A program made the position numbers and the translations under genes. From NCBI GenBank assembly GCA_027488985.1, contig JAIYAR010000010.1, forward strand, positions 310,001 through 374,000: a stretch of DNA of 64,000 nt, in the 5' to 3' direction. Positions 33,603 to 42,583 of this stretch are shown in pieces (positions within the stretch are counted from its first letter, which is position 1; every line of letters begins with the position of its first letter). The DNA is from Comamonadaceae bacterium (GTDB taxonomy: Bacteria; Pseudomonadota; Gammaproteobacteria; Burkholderiales; Burkholderiaceae_C). Under the pieces are notes generated by a model. It was given only the letters and a program-made list of their open reading frames with translations. It had not been told where the DNA came from and ran no database searches.

Positions 33603-33650
33603 GCCTCTAGCGCCCATCGAAATTGCGCAAGCAGCTCCTAAATTCATAGC
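33603..33650 (-). repeat. 48-nt interspersed repeat, copy B
   Basis: On the minus strand the arm is GCTATGAATTTAGGAGC, followed by TGCTTGCGCA and a tail ending GGGCGCTAGAGGC. It fills most of the 73-bp gap between the thiolase and hydratase/dehydrogenase genes. The arm is the exact reverse complement of that in copy A. Confidence 0.85.
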
Positions 33651-33665
33651 ATTCTCACCCACACC

Positions 33666-35825
33666 ATGAAAACCATCCGCTACTCCCTGGACCACGGTAT
33701 TGCCACCATCACCTTTGATGAACCGGACTCCCCGGTCAACACCATGTGCCTGCAATGGCAGCAGGACATGGATGCCGTGGCCGCACAGGTGCTGCAAGAC
33801 AAAGACAACATCACCGGCATCCTGCTGGCGTCTGCCAAAAGCACCTTTTTCGCCGGCGCGGACCTCAAAGCGGCCATGCGCCTGTCCCCGGCGGACGCTC
33901 CGCGCATCTTTGAAGAAATTGAACGGGTAAAGCGCAACTTCCGCACCATCGAGACCCTGGGCAAACCGGTGGTCAGCCTGCTCAATGGCACGGCCTTGGG
34001 TGGCGGCTGGGAGGTGGCGCTGGTAGGCCACTACCGCATCGCCGTGGACGACCGCAAAACCCAGTTCGGCCTGCCCGAAGTCACCCTGGGCCTGCTGCCA
34101 GGTGCCAGTGGCGTGACCAAGATGACGCGCCACCTGGGGCTGATGGGCGCCCAGCCGTATCTGGTGGAAGGCAAAACCTTCAACCCCTCCGAGGCCAAAG
34201 GCCTGGGGCTGGTGCACGAGCTGGTAGCGCCCGGCCCCGACGCTGCAGACTCAATGCGCGCCAAGGCTTTGGCTTGGATTGCCGCCAACCCGACAGCCCA
34301 ACACCCGTGGGAAGCCAAAGGCTACAAAGTGCCCGGCGGCCTGCCCAGCAGCCCGGCGGTGGCAGGGATGTTGCCGATTGCGCCCGCAGTCATCAAGAAG
34401 AACACTCGGGGCCTGTACCCTGCGCCCGAGGCAATCATCGCCTGCATGGTCGAAGGCTTGCAGGTGGACCTCGACACCGCGCTGCGCATTGAAAGCCGGT
34501 ATCTGGCCAAGCTCATGTCCGGCCCACAGGCCAAGGCCATGATCAACACCTTCTTCTTCAACCTGAATGCTATCAAGAGCGGCCAGAGCCGCCCGGCTGG
34601 CGTGCCGCGCTTCAAACCCACCAAGGTGGGCCTGCTGGGCGCCGGCATGATGGGTGCGGGCATTGCCTATAGCCAGGCCAGCAAAGGCATCACCACCGTG
34701 CTCAAAGACGTGAGCCAGGAAAAAGCAGACCTCGGCAAGAGCTACAGCGCCAAAATCACCCAAGGCCGTGTCGACAAGGGCCGCATGAAGCCCGAGGCCC
34801 AACAACAGATCCTCGACCTGATCCACCCCACCGGCAGCGTGGCCGACCTGCAAGGCTGCGACTTGATCATTGAGGCCGTATTTGAGAACCGCGAACTCAA
34901 AGCCAAGGTCACCCAAGAAGCCGAGCCGCTCTTGGCACCGGATGGATTTTTTGCGTCCAACACGTCCACCTTGCCGATTACCGGTCTGGCCAAAGCCAGC
35001 GCCAAACCCGAGAAATTCATCGGCATCCACTTCTTCAGCCCCGTCGACAAGATGAAGCTGGTCGAAATCATCAAAGGCAAATCCACGGACGATGAGACCG
35101 TGGCTCGCGCTTTTGACTACGTGCAGGCCCTAGGCAAGTTCCCCATCGTGGTGAACGACTCGCGCGGCTTCTTCACCAGCCGCGTGTTCGGCACCTTTGT
35201 GATGGAAGGTGCGGCCATGCTGGGTGAAGGCATTCCCGCTGCGGCGATTGAAAACGCAGGCATACAGGCCGGCATGCCGGTGGGCCCTTTGGCCGTGCTG
35301 GACGAAACCGCCCTCACCTTGAGCCTGCACGTGATGGACCAGACCAAAAAGGACTTTGAGGCCGAGGGCAAGACCTATATCGCCACTCCCGGTGAACTCG
35401 TGGTCGAGAAAATGGTGAAGCAGCACAACCGCCCTGGCCGCGCCGGTGGTGCGGGCTTTTACGAATACCCTTCTGAGAAAGGTGCCAAGAAGTTCCTCTG
35501 GCCCGAACTTAAAGGCCTGTTCGAAAAGCCCGACGTCGCTTGGAACATCACCGACCTCAAGGATCGCCTGCTCTACCGCCAGGCGGTGGAGACAGCGCGC
35601 TGCCTGGCCGAGGGCGTGCTGACCAGCGTGCACGATGCCAACATCGGCTCGATCTTCGGCATCGGCTTCCCGGCGTGGACCGGTGGCGCCATGCAGTTCA
35701 TCTACGGCATGGGGATAGACACCTTTGAGGCGCGGGCGGCCGCTTTGGCCACACAATTCGGAGGCGGTTTTGCCTTGAGCGATGATGTGCGGGCCGCCAT
35801 CCGGCGCTTTCAACCCATCTATTAA
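33666..35825 (+). CDS. Bifunctional enoyl-CoA hydratase / 3-hydroxyacyl-CoA dehydrogenase
   Basis: The 719-residue protein joins a crotonase domain (residues about 1-195) to an NAD-dependent 3-hydroxyacyl-CoA dehydrogenase. The crotonase part includes STFFAGADLKAAM, LNGTALGGGWEVAL and GLPEVTLGLLPGASGV with the catalytic glutamate. The dehydrogenase has the Rossmann loop GLLGAGMMGAGIAY at about 322, FASNTSTLPIT, IGIHFFSPVDKMKLVEII with the active histidine, and two C-terminal dimerisation repeats. It corresponds to FadB/FadJ. It follows the thiolase gene and precedes a hydrolase gene by three bases, so three genes probably share a transcript. Confidence 0.95.
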   Translation: MKTIRYSLDHGIATITFDEPDSPVNTMCLQWQQDMDAVAAQVLQDKDNITGILLASAKSTFFAGADLKAAMRLSPADAPRIFEEIERVKRNFRTIETLGKPVVSLLNGTALGGGWEVALVGHYRIAVDDRKTQFGLPEVTLGLLPGASGVTKMTRHLGLMGAQPYLVEGKTFNPSEAKGLGLVHELVAPGPDAADSMRAKALAWIAANPTAQHPWEAKGYKVPGGLPSSPAVAGMLPIAPAVIKKNTRGLYPAPEAIIACMVEGLQVDLDTALRIESRYLAKLMSGPQAKAMINTFFFNLNAIKSGQSRPAGVPRFKPTKVGLLGAGMMGAGIAYSQASKGITTVLKDVSQEKADLGKSYSAKITQGRVDKGRMKPEAQQQILDLIHPTGSVADLQGCDLIIEAVFENRELKAKVTQEAEPLLAPDGFFASNTSTLPITGLAKASAKPEKFIGIHFFSPVDKMKLVEIIKGKSTDDETVARAFDYVQALGKFPIVVNDSRGFFTSRVFGTFVMEGAAMLGEGIPAAAIENAGIQAGMPVGPLAVLDETALTLSLHVMDQTKKDFEAEGKTYIATPGELVVEKMVKQHNRPGRAGGAGFYEYPSEKGAKKFLWPELKGLFEKPDVAWNITDLKDRLLYRQAVETARCLAEGVLTSVHDANIGSIFGIGFPAWTGGAMQFIYGMGIDTFEARAAALATQFGGGFALSDDVRAAIRRFQPIY

Positions 35826-35828
35826 TCC

Positions 35829-36716
35829 ATGCTCGCCCGGCTCCTGAAACGCCTACTGCTGGTTCTGGCCCTTACAGGGTCCGGGCTGGCTGTGCTGTGG
35901 CACGGAGCTTCGGGCGACATGATGATGGGTGCCTTGTTGTTGCCATGGATGGCAGTAGTACTGAGCACTGCCTTCACCATGCTCAAGAGCCGGGCCAAGG
36001 ACGAACCATCCGCCGCTTTTTACAGGGCATGGTGGGGCGAAACAGTTGCCAACTTCCAGACCTTTGTGTTGCGCCAACCTTGGGCATTGGGTCGGCCTGC
36101 CATGCTGCCCGCAACCGACGGCACACCGCAAGTCCCTGTGCTGCTGGTGCACGGCTATGTGTGCAATCACCGCTTGTGGGATGACGTCGCCACCCATTTG
36201 CGCGCCCGGGGCCACGCCGTGCTCGCCGTCAACCTCGAACCCTTGTTCACATCGATAGACGGGTACGCAGACTCCATCGAAGCCTCCGTGAATGCCTTGT
36301 TGCAACACAGCGGCCAGCCGAAGGTTGCCTTGGTCGGTCACAGCATGGGCGGCTTGGCCATACGGGCCTGGATGCGGGCCCACGGTAACGAGCGTGTTGC
36401 GCGCATTCTTACCCTAGGCACACCGCATGCAGGCACAAAAGCAGCCGGTGGAAGTCGCACACCCAATGGCCGTCAAATGCTTTGGAACAGCGTCTGGTTG
36501 CGAGGCCTCGCCGAGTCAGAGACTGCCGGGCAGCGCGCACTGATGCGCATCGCCCTCACTCCGCAAGACAACATCGTTTTTCCACAGCGTGCACAAACCC
36601 TTGCCGGAATCACACCCGTGGTGTTTGAAGGCCTTGGGCATGTGCAAATGTGCACTGCGCCTGAAGTGATTGAATGGCTGGCCACCGAGCTCCACGATCT
36701 GCAAGGCGTTGCCTGA
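35829..36716 (+). CDS. Alpha/beta hydrolase, lipase-like
   Basis: The 295-residue product has two N-terminal hydrophobic segments (residues 8-25 and 31-51), then an alpha/beta-hydrolase fold. The oxyanion segment is VPVLLVHGYVCNHRLWDD (HG at 109-110) and the nucleophile elbow is GHSMGG with Ser172. LTLGTPHAGTKAAGG is typical of triacylglycerol-lipase-like members, and the terminal histidine is in GLGHVQM. It starts three bases after the beta-oxidation gene and may supply fatty acids to it. Membrane anchoring is inferred from the N-terminus. Confidence 0.85.
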   Translation: MLARLLKRLLLVLALTGSGLAVLWHGASGDMMMGALLLPWMAVVLSTAFTMLKSRAKDEPSAAFYRAWWGETVANFQTFVLRQPWALGRPAMLPATDGTPQVPVLLVHGYVCNHRLWDDVATHLRARGHAVLAVNLEPLFTSIDGYADSIEASVNALLQHSGQPKVALVGHSMGGLAIRAWMRAHGNERVARILTLGTPHAGTKAAGGSRTPNGRQMLWNSVWLRGLAESETAGQRALMRIALTPQDNIVFPQRAQTLAGITPVVFEGLGHVQMCTAPEVIEWLATELHDLQGVA

Positions 36717-36736
36717 CCATTACCCCGGAACCACTT

Positions 36737-37573
36737 ATGAGCCAACTCACCGTACGCAAACTCTTGATCGACCTGCAAACCCCCTTTGCAGTGCGCTGGT
36801 GCAACGGCGATGCTTTCAAAACCGCCTTTTTTAATGCCTTGTCTATGAGCTTCCCACTCGGTGAGCAGTACTTCATGGACTCTGTGCGTGCCGGCCTCAA
36901 GACCCTGCCGCCCGAAGCACAACAACAATTTGCCGCCGAAGTACAAGGCTTTGTAGGGCAGGAAGCCACGCACCGCCGCATCCACAGCCTGTTTAATGAG
37001 CAGCTGGCCCGGCAGGGCTTTGACAACGCCATGGAACGCCGCATTGCCCGCCGCTTGGAGGCCCACGCCCACCTCGATGTGCGCATGCACGTGGGCGCCA
37101 CTGCTGCCACCGAACAACTGACGGCATTGTTCGCAGATTGGATGCTCGCCCACCCTGAAGCCATGGGCAACACAGAAGACCGCTTGCGCACCCTGTGGCT
37201 GTGGCACAGCGCCGAAGAAAGCGAACATCGCTGCACCGCCTTTGACATGTACGTGGCCATCGGTGGCAACCACGCGTGGCGCCTGCGCTTGTTCCGCTAC
37301 ATCACATGGACCTTCTTCACCGACGTAGCGCGGCAGACTGTGCGCAACCTGTGGCGTGACAAGGCCCTGTTCCGTTGGAGCACTTGGCGCAGCGCCGGAC
37401 CTTTTTTGTTCGGCCGTGAGGGCATCATTCGCAGCAATTTGCCGCTGTGGCGCGACTACTTGCGTGAAGACTTTCACCCCAGCCAGCATCCGGCAGCGCG
37501 ATCAGAACAGTGGCTGCGCGACAATAGCCTCCAATTCACACCGGTTGGCCCGGTAAGCGCCCCAGCGGGCTGA
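36737..37573 (+). CDS. Predicted metal-dependent hydrolase (PF10118-type)
   Basis: The 278-residue protein begins MSQLTVRKLLIDLQTPFAVRWCNGDAFKTAFFN. It contains the histidine/glutamate clusters FVGQEATHRRIHS and LWHSAEESEHRCTAFDMY, which suggest a ferritin-like di-metal helix bundle. This is the pattern of the PF10118 'predicted metal-dependent hydrolase' family, whose reaction is not established. ATG 36737 follows CCGGAACCACTT. It is 20 bp downstream of the lipase-like gene and in the same direction. Confidence 0.82.
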   Translation: MSQLTVRKLLIDLQTPFAVRWCNGDAFKTAFFNALSMSFPLGEQYFMDSVRAGLKTLPPEAQQQFAAEVQGFVGQEATHRRIHSLFNEQLARQGFDNAMERRIARRLEAHAHLDVRMHVGATAATEQLTALFADWMLAHPEAMGNTEDRLRTLWLWHSAEESEHRCTAFDMYVAIGGNHAWRLRLFRYITWTFFTDVARQTVRNLWRDKALFRWSTWRSAGPFLFGREGIIRSNLPLWRDYLREDFHPSQHPAARSEQWLRDNSLQFTPVGPVSAPAG

Positions 37574-37616
37574 TCACGCGGGGCAACAGTGACGGGCCTG
37601 AATCACCCCGCAGACC

Positions 37617-38222
37617 ATGCCCGAAACCCCAGACACGCGCCCGGCCCCTCAGTCAAAAACAGAGCTCTTCTTTGCCTTCTCCGTCCTTGCGCTGCAAGGT
37701 TTCGGGGGTGTGCTGGCGGTCGTGCAACGCGAGTTGGTGGACAAGCGCAAGTGGTTGACCGCCGAAGAGTTTGTCGAAGACTGGGCCGTCGCCCAGATAT
37801 TGCCCGGCCCCAATGTGGTGAACCTGTCCCTCATGCTGGGTGACCGCTACTTCGGATGGCGCGGCGCACTCACCGGGGTTGCCGGCATGCTGTGCTTTCC
37901 CACTATCGTGGTCTTGATGCTGGCGGCCTTGTTTGCCGGGGTGGCCGATGTGCCCGAAGTGCAAGGCGCCCTGCGGGGTATGGGCGCAGTAGCTGCCGGC
38001 CTGATTGCCGCTGCCGGCTTGCGTTTGGTGGGCGCCCTTCGCAGCAATGCGATGGGCATACTGACCTGCTGGGCTTTGGTAGTAGCCACTTTTGTTGCGG
38101 TGGCCTTGATGCGCCTGCCCCTGGCCTGGCTGCTGCTGGCGATAGGCCTGCCTGCCTGCCTGTGGGCGTACCACTGTCTGGGGCGCGTGGCCGCAAACAA
38201 CTCTGGTAAGGAGCGCGCATGA
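37617..38222 (+). CDS. Chromate transporter, N-terminal half protein
   Basis: The 201-residue membrane protein is one CHR domain. It has FSVLALQGFGGVLAVVQRELVDKRKWLTAEEFVEDWAVAQILPGPNVVNLSLMLGDRY and about five further helices. The CHR family exports chromate and possibly other oxyanions. Short CHR proteins usually come as adjacent gene pairs that form an antiparallel heterodimer, as here. The stop overlaps the next gene by four bases (ATGA). Confidence 0.9.
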   Translation: MPETPDTRPAPQSKTELFFAFSVLALQGFGGVLAVVQRELVDKRKWLTAEEFVEDWAVAQILPGPNVVNLSLMLGDRYFGWRGALTGVAGMLCFPTIVVLMLAALFAGVADVPEVQGALRGMGAVAAGLIAAAGLRLVGALRSNAMGILTCWALVVATFVAVALMRLPLAWLLLAIGLPACLWAYHCLGRVAANNSGKERA

Positions 38223-38824
38223 ACGCCCTGCCTGTGGTCCAGTGGCTGGATCTTTTTTTGCATTTCGCGGCCCTCTCGTTGTTGGCGATTGGCGGCGCAA
38301 TTACTACTGCGCCTGACATGCAGCGTTATCTGGTGGTCGAGCGTGGCTGGATTAGCAATGAACAGTTTTCCTCCAGCATCGCGCTATCTCAAGCGGCGCC
38401 GGGGCCCAACATCCTGTTTGTGGCTCTGCTGGGCTGGAACATCGGGCTGAGCGCTGCCGGCGTACCACCCGGCACCGCAGCGACCACATGGCAAGCCTAT
38501 GCCTTGGCGCTGGGCGGTGTGGCGGTCACCATGACCGGCATCATGCTGCCCAGCACCACCCTCACCTTTATGGCAGCCCGCTGGGGACACCGCAACCGTG
38601 AGCTGCGCGCTGTCCGCGCTTTCAAGCAAGGCATGGCCCCTATCGTGATCGCCCTGTTGGCAGCTACCGGCTGGATTTTGGCTGCCAACCACAAAGACGA
38701 CGAACACCACTTGGGCTTGTGGGCCGTCAGCCTGGTGACCTGCGCGCTGGTCTGGAAGACCCGGCTTCACATGCTGTGGATGTTGGGCGCTGGTGCGATC
38801 GCCGGGTGGATGGGCTGGATTTAG
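38219..38824 (+). CDS. Chromate transporter, C-terminal half protein
   Basis: The 201-residue partner CHR domain starts MNALPVVQWLDLFLHFAALSLLAIGGAITTAPDMQRYLVVERGWISNEQFSSSIALSQAAPGPNILFVALLGWNIG. It carries the same ALSQ/PGPN motif as its neighbour, here in diverged form, and about five further membrane segments. The two proteins together should make one functional carrier. Whether chromate is the physiological substrate is unknown. Confidence 0.9.
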   Translation: MNALPVVQWLDLFLHFAALSLLAIGGAITTAPDMQRYLVVERGWISNEQFSSSIALSQAAPGPNILFVALLGWNIGLSAAGVPPGTAATTWQAYALALGGVAVTMTGIMLPSTTLTFMAARWGHRNRELRAVRAFKQGMAPIVIALLAATGWILAANHKDDEHHLGLWAVSLVTCALVWKTRLHMLWMLGAGAIAGWMGWI

Positions 38825-38828
38825 CATT

Positions 38829-38844
38829 GCAATGTATACACTGC
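38829..38844. promoter_or_regulatory. Palindrome GCA-A-TGTATACA-C-TGC upstream of the monooxygenase gene
   Basis: A 16-bp sequence, symmetric at all but one pair, is centred on the perfect 8-mer TGTATACA. It lies 61 bp before the monooxygenase start and five bases after the chromate-transporter stop. It could be a repressor operator or overlap the promoter. No regulator gene is adjacent. Confidence 0.4.
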
Positions 38845-38904
38845 TTCTCCAAGTAAAGGCCCATTCAGGTAAAGCATTGCGAACGGTACTCGGCAGGGAG
38901 TTCA

Positions 38905-40362
38905 ATGAGCGAACATTTTGATGTACTGATCGTCGGCGCAGGTATTTCAGGTATCGGCATGGCGTGCCATTTGCAGAAAGAGGCGCCGGGAAAGCGATAT
39001 GCCATCCTGGAGCGGCGAAACGCGATTGGTGGCACTTGGGATTTGTTTCGCTACCCTGGCGTGCGATCCGACTCCGATATGTTTTCCTTTGCCTATGCCT
39101 TTCGTCCGTGGATGTCACCCAAGGTGCTCTCCGAGGGAAGACTGGTGCGGGAGTACGTCAAGGAGACCGCGCAGGAATATGGTGTCGACCGCCACATCCG
39201 CTTCGGCCTGAAAATTCTCAAAGCCGACTGGTCGAGCGAGCAAAACCGCTGGACGATCACGGCGTTGCAGGAGTCCACCGGTGAAACCAGCACCTACACC
39301 TGCCACTTTTTTGTGAGCTGCACTGGCTACTATGACTACGACCAAGGGCACCTTCCTGTGTTCCCCGGCTTGGATCGATTCAAAGGGCAAACCATTCATC
39401 CCCAGTTTTGGCCCGAAAACCTCGACTATCAGGGCAAACGGGTGGTGGTGATTGGCAGTGGCGCCACGGCGGTCACGATTGTTCCGGCCATGGTGGCCCA
39501 AGCTGCGCACGTCACCATGTTGCAGCGCACACCCACCTACTACTTCATCGCACCCACGCTGGAAAAAGCGATTGCGCTGCTGGGACGTGTTCTGCCTGCG
39601 CGCTGGATTTACGGCACCTTGCGCCGCGCCTACATTGCCTTGCAGCGTGCGCTCTACAAGGGCGCCAAACGCTGGCCCGACGCCATGCGAAAGTTCATGT
39701 TGCGCCCCATCCAGAAAACCCTGGGGGACACAGTGGACATGCGCCACTTCACACCCAGCTACAACCCGTGGGACCAGCGTATGTGTGTGGTGCCTGATGG
39801 CGACCTGTTCAAGGCCATCAAGTCGGGCAAGGCCGCTATCGTCACCGACGAGATTGCCACTTTCACCGAGGACGGCATTCTGCTCAAGTCCGGTGAGACG
39901 CTGAATGCGGACATCGTGGTAACTGCAACCGGCATACGCCTCAAGACATTTGGCGGTATGGAAATCACCTTGGATGGCGCACCGGTGACGACCCACCAGC
40001 TACTGAGCTACCGCGCGGTGCTGATGCAGGACCTGCCCAACATGGCCTTTATTTTTGGCTACACCAATGCCTCGTGGACGCTCAAGGCGGACATCGCTTC
40101 GCGCTATGTCTGCCGGCTGCTCAACTACATGGATGTCAAGGGCATTGCACGTGCAACGCCCCGCGCTCCTGCCGGACAACTGGGCGAGGGCAATGTGATG
40201 AGTTCATTGACCTCGGGCTACATCCTGCGGGACGTGAACGAACTGCCGCGCCAGGGCCGCAGTGGTCCATGGCGCGTGACGCATGCTTACGAAGTGGACA
40301 AAGCCCTTCTGCTGGACCAGCCGATTGACGATGGTGCTTTGGAATTCGTGAAGCAGAGTTAA
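38905..40362 (+). CDS. Flavin-containing monooxygenase, Baeyer-Villiger type
   Basis: The 485-residue flavoenzyme has an FAD-binding Rossmann loop (LIVGAGISGIGMACHL). The GTWDLFRYPGVRSDSD block follows, then the fingerprint-like FKGQTIHPQFWPE and the NADPH-binding loop VVVIGSGATAVTIVPAM. This arrangement is typical of class B monooxygenases that oxidise ketones, amines or sulfides. The substrate is unknown. It is convergent with an alpha/beta hydrolase gene, and the two stop codons overlap (TTAA). This is a suggestive pairing because esters formed by Baeyer-Villiger oxidation need an esterase. Confidence 0.88.
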   Translation: MSEHFDVLIVGAGISGIGMACHLQKEAPGKRYAILERRNAIGGTWDLFRYPGVRSDSDMFSFAYAFRPWMSPKVLSEGRLVREYVKETAQEYGVDRHIRFGLKILKADWSSEQNRWTITALQESTGETSTYTCHFFVSCTGYYDYDQGHLPVFPGLDRFKGQTIHPQFWPENLDYQGKRVVVIGSGATAVTIVPAMVAQAAHVTMLQRTPTYYFIAPTLEKAIALLGRVLPARWIYGTLRRAYIALQRALYKGAKRWPDAMRKFMLRPIQKTLGDTVDMRHFTPSYNPWDQRMCVVPDGDLFKAIKSGKAAIVTDEIATFTEDGILLKSGETLNADIVVTATGIRLKTFGGMEITLDGAPVTTHQLLSYRAVLMQDLPNMAFIFGYTNASWTLKADIASRYVCRLLNYMDVKGIARATPRAPAGQLGEGNVMSSLTSGYILRDVNELPRQGRSGPWRVTHAYEVDKALLLDQPIDDGALEFVKQS

Positions 40363-41282
40363 GCCGGGAGCGATTGCGCAAACTTCAGGAAATCCCTGGC
40401 GGTTTGGGCTGGCGCTTCGAGCATGGGCAAGTGGCCTATCCCCTGCATCACGATGGTCTGATGGCGCGGAAACAGCCGCTCCTGGGACGGGGCAGCTGCC
40501 GGGCTCAAAATGCCATCCTCCGACCCCCACACGATCAGCGCCGGAGTGTTCAAGGTGGTAAAGCGGGCTTCGAGCATGGGCGAATGTTGACTGAGGTCTT
40601 TGAAGATTTCGCAATGCAAGGGGTAATCCGCTATCGCGCGCGCGCCCAGCGTGCGCTTCAAGAAGCCGGGAAAGTAAGGAGGCCGTGCCATCGTGGAGCT
40701 AATCAAGCGGGCCACGTCGGCTTGACTGCGCAGCAACAGGGGGGAGTCGCCCGTAGCGAGGTAGTGACGCAGCATGGGGGAGTCGTGGGCGGCCGCCGTA
40801 CCAGCGGCATCCAGTAACCAGACGGCCTTGACCTGCTCGGGATAGCGCGCCGCATATTCGCAGGCAATGAAGCCGCCCATGGAGTTGCCACCGAAGATCA
40901 TTTTTTGCACCCCCAAGGCCTGAAAGAACGCATGCAGGCGCTCGACCTGATCGGCCATGCGGTACCGGGCAGCCGGGTCGCGTGTGGCGTCACCAAAGCC
41001 CGGCAGATCAGGCTGAATCACCCGAAAGTGCGGTGTCAAAAACCGCGCCATCCGTGTGAAGTTATCTTTGTCGCCGCCAAAGCCGTGCACGAGAACGAGC
41101 ACCTCGCCTTGGCCGCCTTCCAGGTAGGGAATGTCAAAGCCCGCAATGGCTTGCGACTTCAGCACCAGTCCGCTGCGCTTGCGCTCCAAGCCCAAGCCCC
41201 AGAGTGATGCGGTGTCGGGCTTTAACTGGATAAAGACCAACAGGCATACGACGAGCAGCAGCAGCGTGTAGAGAAGTGCCAT
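40359..41282 (-). CDS. Membrane-anchored alpha/beta hydrolase
   Basis: The 307-residue protein starts with a hydrophobic anchor (MALLYTLLLLVVCLLVFIQL). The fold shows LVLVHGFGGDKDNF, the nucleophile elbow GGNSMGG with Ser134, the acid in WGSEDGIL and the histidine in GIGHLPMLEAP. It belongs to the general alpha/beta-hydrolase (MhpC-like) group; the exact ester or C-C substrate is not identifiable. The region 41283-41439 upstream holds no recognisable feature. Confidence 0.88.
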   Translation of the reverse strand: MALLYTLLLLVVCLLVFIQLKPDTASLWGLGLERKRSGLVLKSQAIAGFDIPYLEGGQGEVLVLVHGFGGDKDNFTRMARFLTPHFRVIQPDLPGFGDATRDPAARYRMADQVERLHAFFQALGVQKMIFGGNSMGGFIACEYAARYPEQVKAVWLLDAAGTAAAHDSPMLRHYLATGDSPLLLRSQADVARLISSTMARPPYFPGFLKRTLGARAIADYPLHCEIFKDLSQHSPMLEARFTTLNTPALIVWGSEDGILSPAAAPSQERLFPRHQTIVMQGIGHLPMLEAPAQTARDFLKFAQSLPA

Positions 41283-41439
41283 GTACAGACCCTTTTCAAA
41301 AATGAAATTTCAACCAAGAAACACCGAAGGATACAGATACAGGGTGCTCCCCAGAGGCTTCCTCAACGGAGTAAGGTGGTCTTGTCGTCGCAGTAGGCAG
41401 ACGGCTGACGAGCCAACTGCCCCTCCCCGTCTTTCCAGA

Positions 41440-41778
41440 TCATTTTGGACGAATGCGCTGACTTTTGCGGGTGCGCTCCATGAAGTCGTCAGGCTTTGTT
41501 TTCACCCACGCAACAAACATTGCGATGTCGGGATGTGCGAGTAGCGCTTCTACCGAGTTGAATTGACGAGCCACCTCGGATTCCGTCAACAGCGCGTGAA
41601 TCTGCCGATGGCATATGCGGTGCAGATACTCGGTTTCTCTGCCCCCTTTGGACTTCGGTACCAGATGATGCGCGTCGCGCTGGCTTGGTGGAATCTGGCG
41701 TTCACACAGCGGGCACCTCAGGACCTCGGGCGCGTCCGGAACACACTCTTGTTGGAGAAGGCGCCTGATGCGGCCCAT
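41440..41778 (-). CDS. HNH endonuclease domain protein
   Basis: From the ATG at 41778 the product is 112 residues. It holds a zinc-bound HNH fold: CPLCER, AHHLVPKSKGGRETEYLHRICHRQIHALL. The first histidine pair is followed by the asparagine-position Arg-Ile-Cys-His segment, so the metal motif is CxxC...HH...CHxxIH. A charged C-terminal tail follows. Without associated phage or restriction genes the role is open. A TTG 11 codons earlier (41811) overlaps the glycosyltransferase stop (TTGA) and would be the start if the two are coupled. Confidence 0.8.
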   Translation of the reverse strand: MGRIRRLLQQECVPDAPEVLRCPLCERQIPPSQRDAHHLVPKSKGGRETEYLHRICHRQIHALLTESEVARQFNSVEALLAHPDIAMFVAWVKTKPDDFMERTRKSQRIRPK

Positions 41779-41807
41779 GTGATGAACCTGAGTTGCCCCG
41801 GGTTGAC

Positions 41808-42485
41808 TCAAGCGGCCAGCGCTGTGTCGTGCTGTTCAAAATCTTGCTGTCGGGCAGGCCGTTCGCCGGTCTGGTATTTCAAATGGTTTTCCCGGTGACG
41901 CCGGTAAAACAGCAAGCCTTCTTTGAGGCTGGCTACGGTCGCCTGTTGCTCCAGCATCTTGTCCCACAGATTCCAGTCTTCCTGAGGGTGTTCACCGTTC
42001 TCGAATCTTCTTTGGTAGCCGATGCGCTGACCGAACGCGGTGCGATACAGCATGGAACCATGATGCTGTGCCTGCCGATCCCAATACAAATCGCCCCAAT
42101 GCGGGGTGGTCTGACCGGGCACCCGGGTCAGGATTTCGTGCTTGAGTTCACCCGTGACCACGATGTCATAGGTCACGATATCGGTAGTGGCATCGGAGAG
42201 CAGTTCAATCGCATCCGAGCGAAGCCAGTTGTCGGCACCGATGAACAGCACGTATTCCGTTTGGACTCGCGACAGCATGTCCTGAAAGTTGTCGACCGTA
42301 CCGAGGTTGGCGGGGCGAAGCACATACTCCACGCCCGGGTACAACGCGGGAAGATGGCTGCAGTCCTTCGCACCATCGTCTACAAACAAAATCCGCGCCG
42401 GAGCGCGGGTCTGGGACAACAAAGATTCAATGCAGTGCGCTGCAAGGTGTCCGTACTTGTAAGAGGCAATAACAACAGTGATCAT
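41808..42485 (-). CDS. Family 2 glycosyltransferase
   Basis: The 225-residue protein starts MITVVIASYKYGHLAAHCIESLLSQ, the N-terminal strand-loop-helix of GT-A enzymes. RILFVDDGAKD is the nucleotide-sugar aspartate region, and EYVLFIGADNWL stands where the DxD motif is expected. It is short and lacks a membrane anchor. The donor and acceptor are unknown. A longer frame extends 101 codons upstream without family features. It has no neighbouring polysaccharide cluster, and the gene after it encodes an HNH protein. Confidence 0.75.
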   Translation of the reverse strand: MITVVIASYKYGHLAAHCIESLLSQTRAPARILFVDDGAKDCSHLPALYPGVEYVLRPANLGTVDNFQDMLSRVQTEYVLFIGADNWLRSDAIELLSDATTDIVTYDIVVTGELKHEILTRVPGQTTPHWGDLYWDRQAQHHGSMLYRTAFGQRIGYQRRFENGEHPQEDWNLWDKMLEQQATVASLKEGLLFYRRHRENHLKYQTGERPARQQDFEQHDTALAA

Positions 42486-42583
42486 GGTGCGGCCCAGTAG
42501 ATCACAAGCCTGTTTAACAACGGTGACGAGGGCCATTTTCAGCGGCACCGTTGCTTTGCTCCCAAGCCCCATAAGATGCCACC

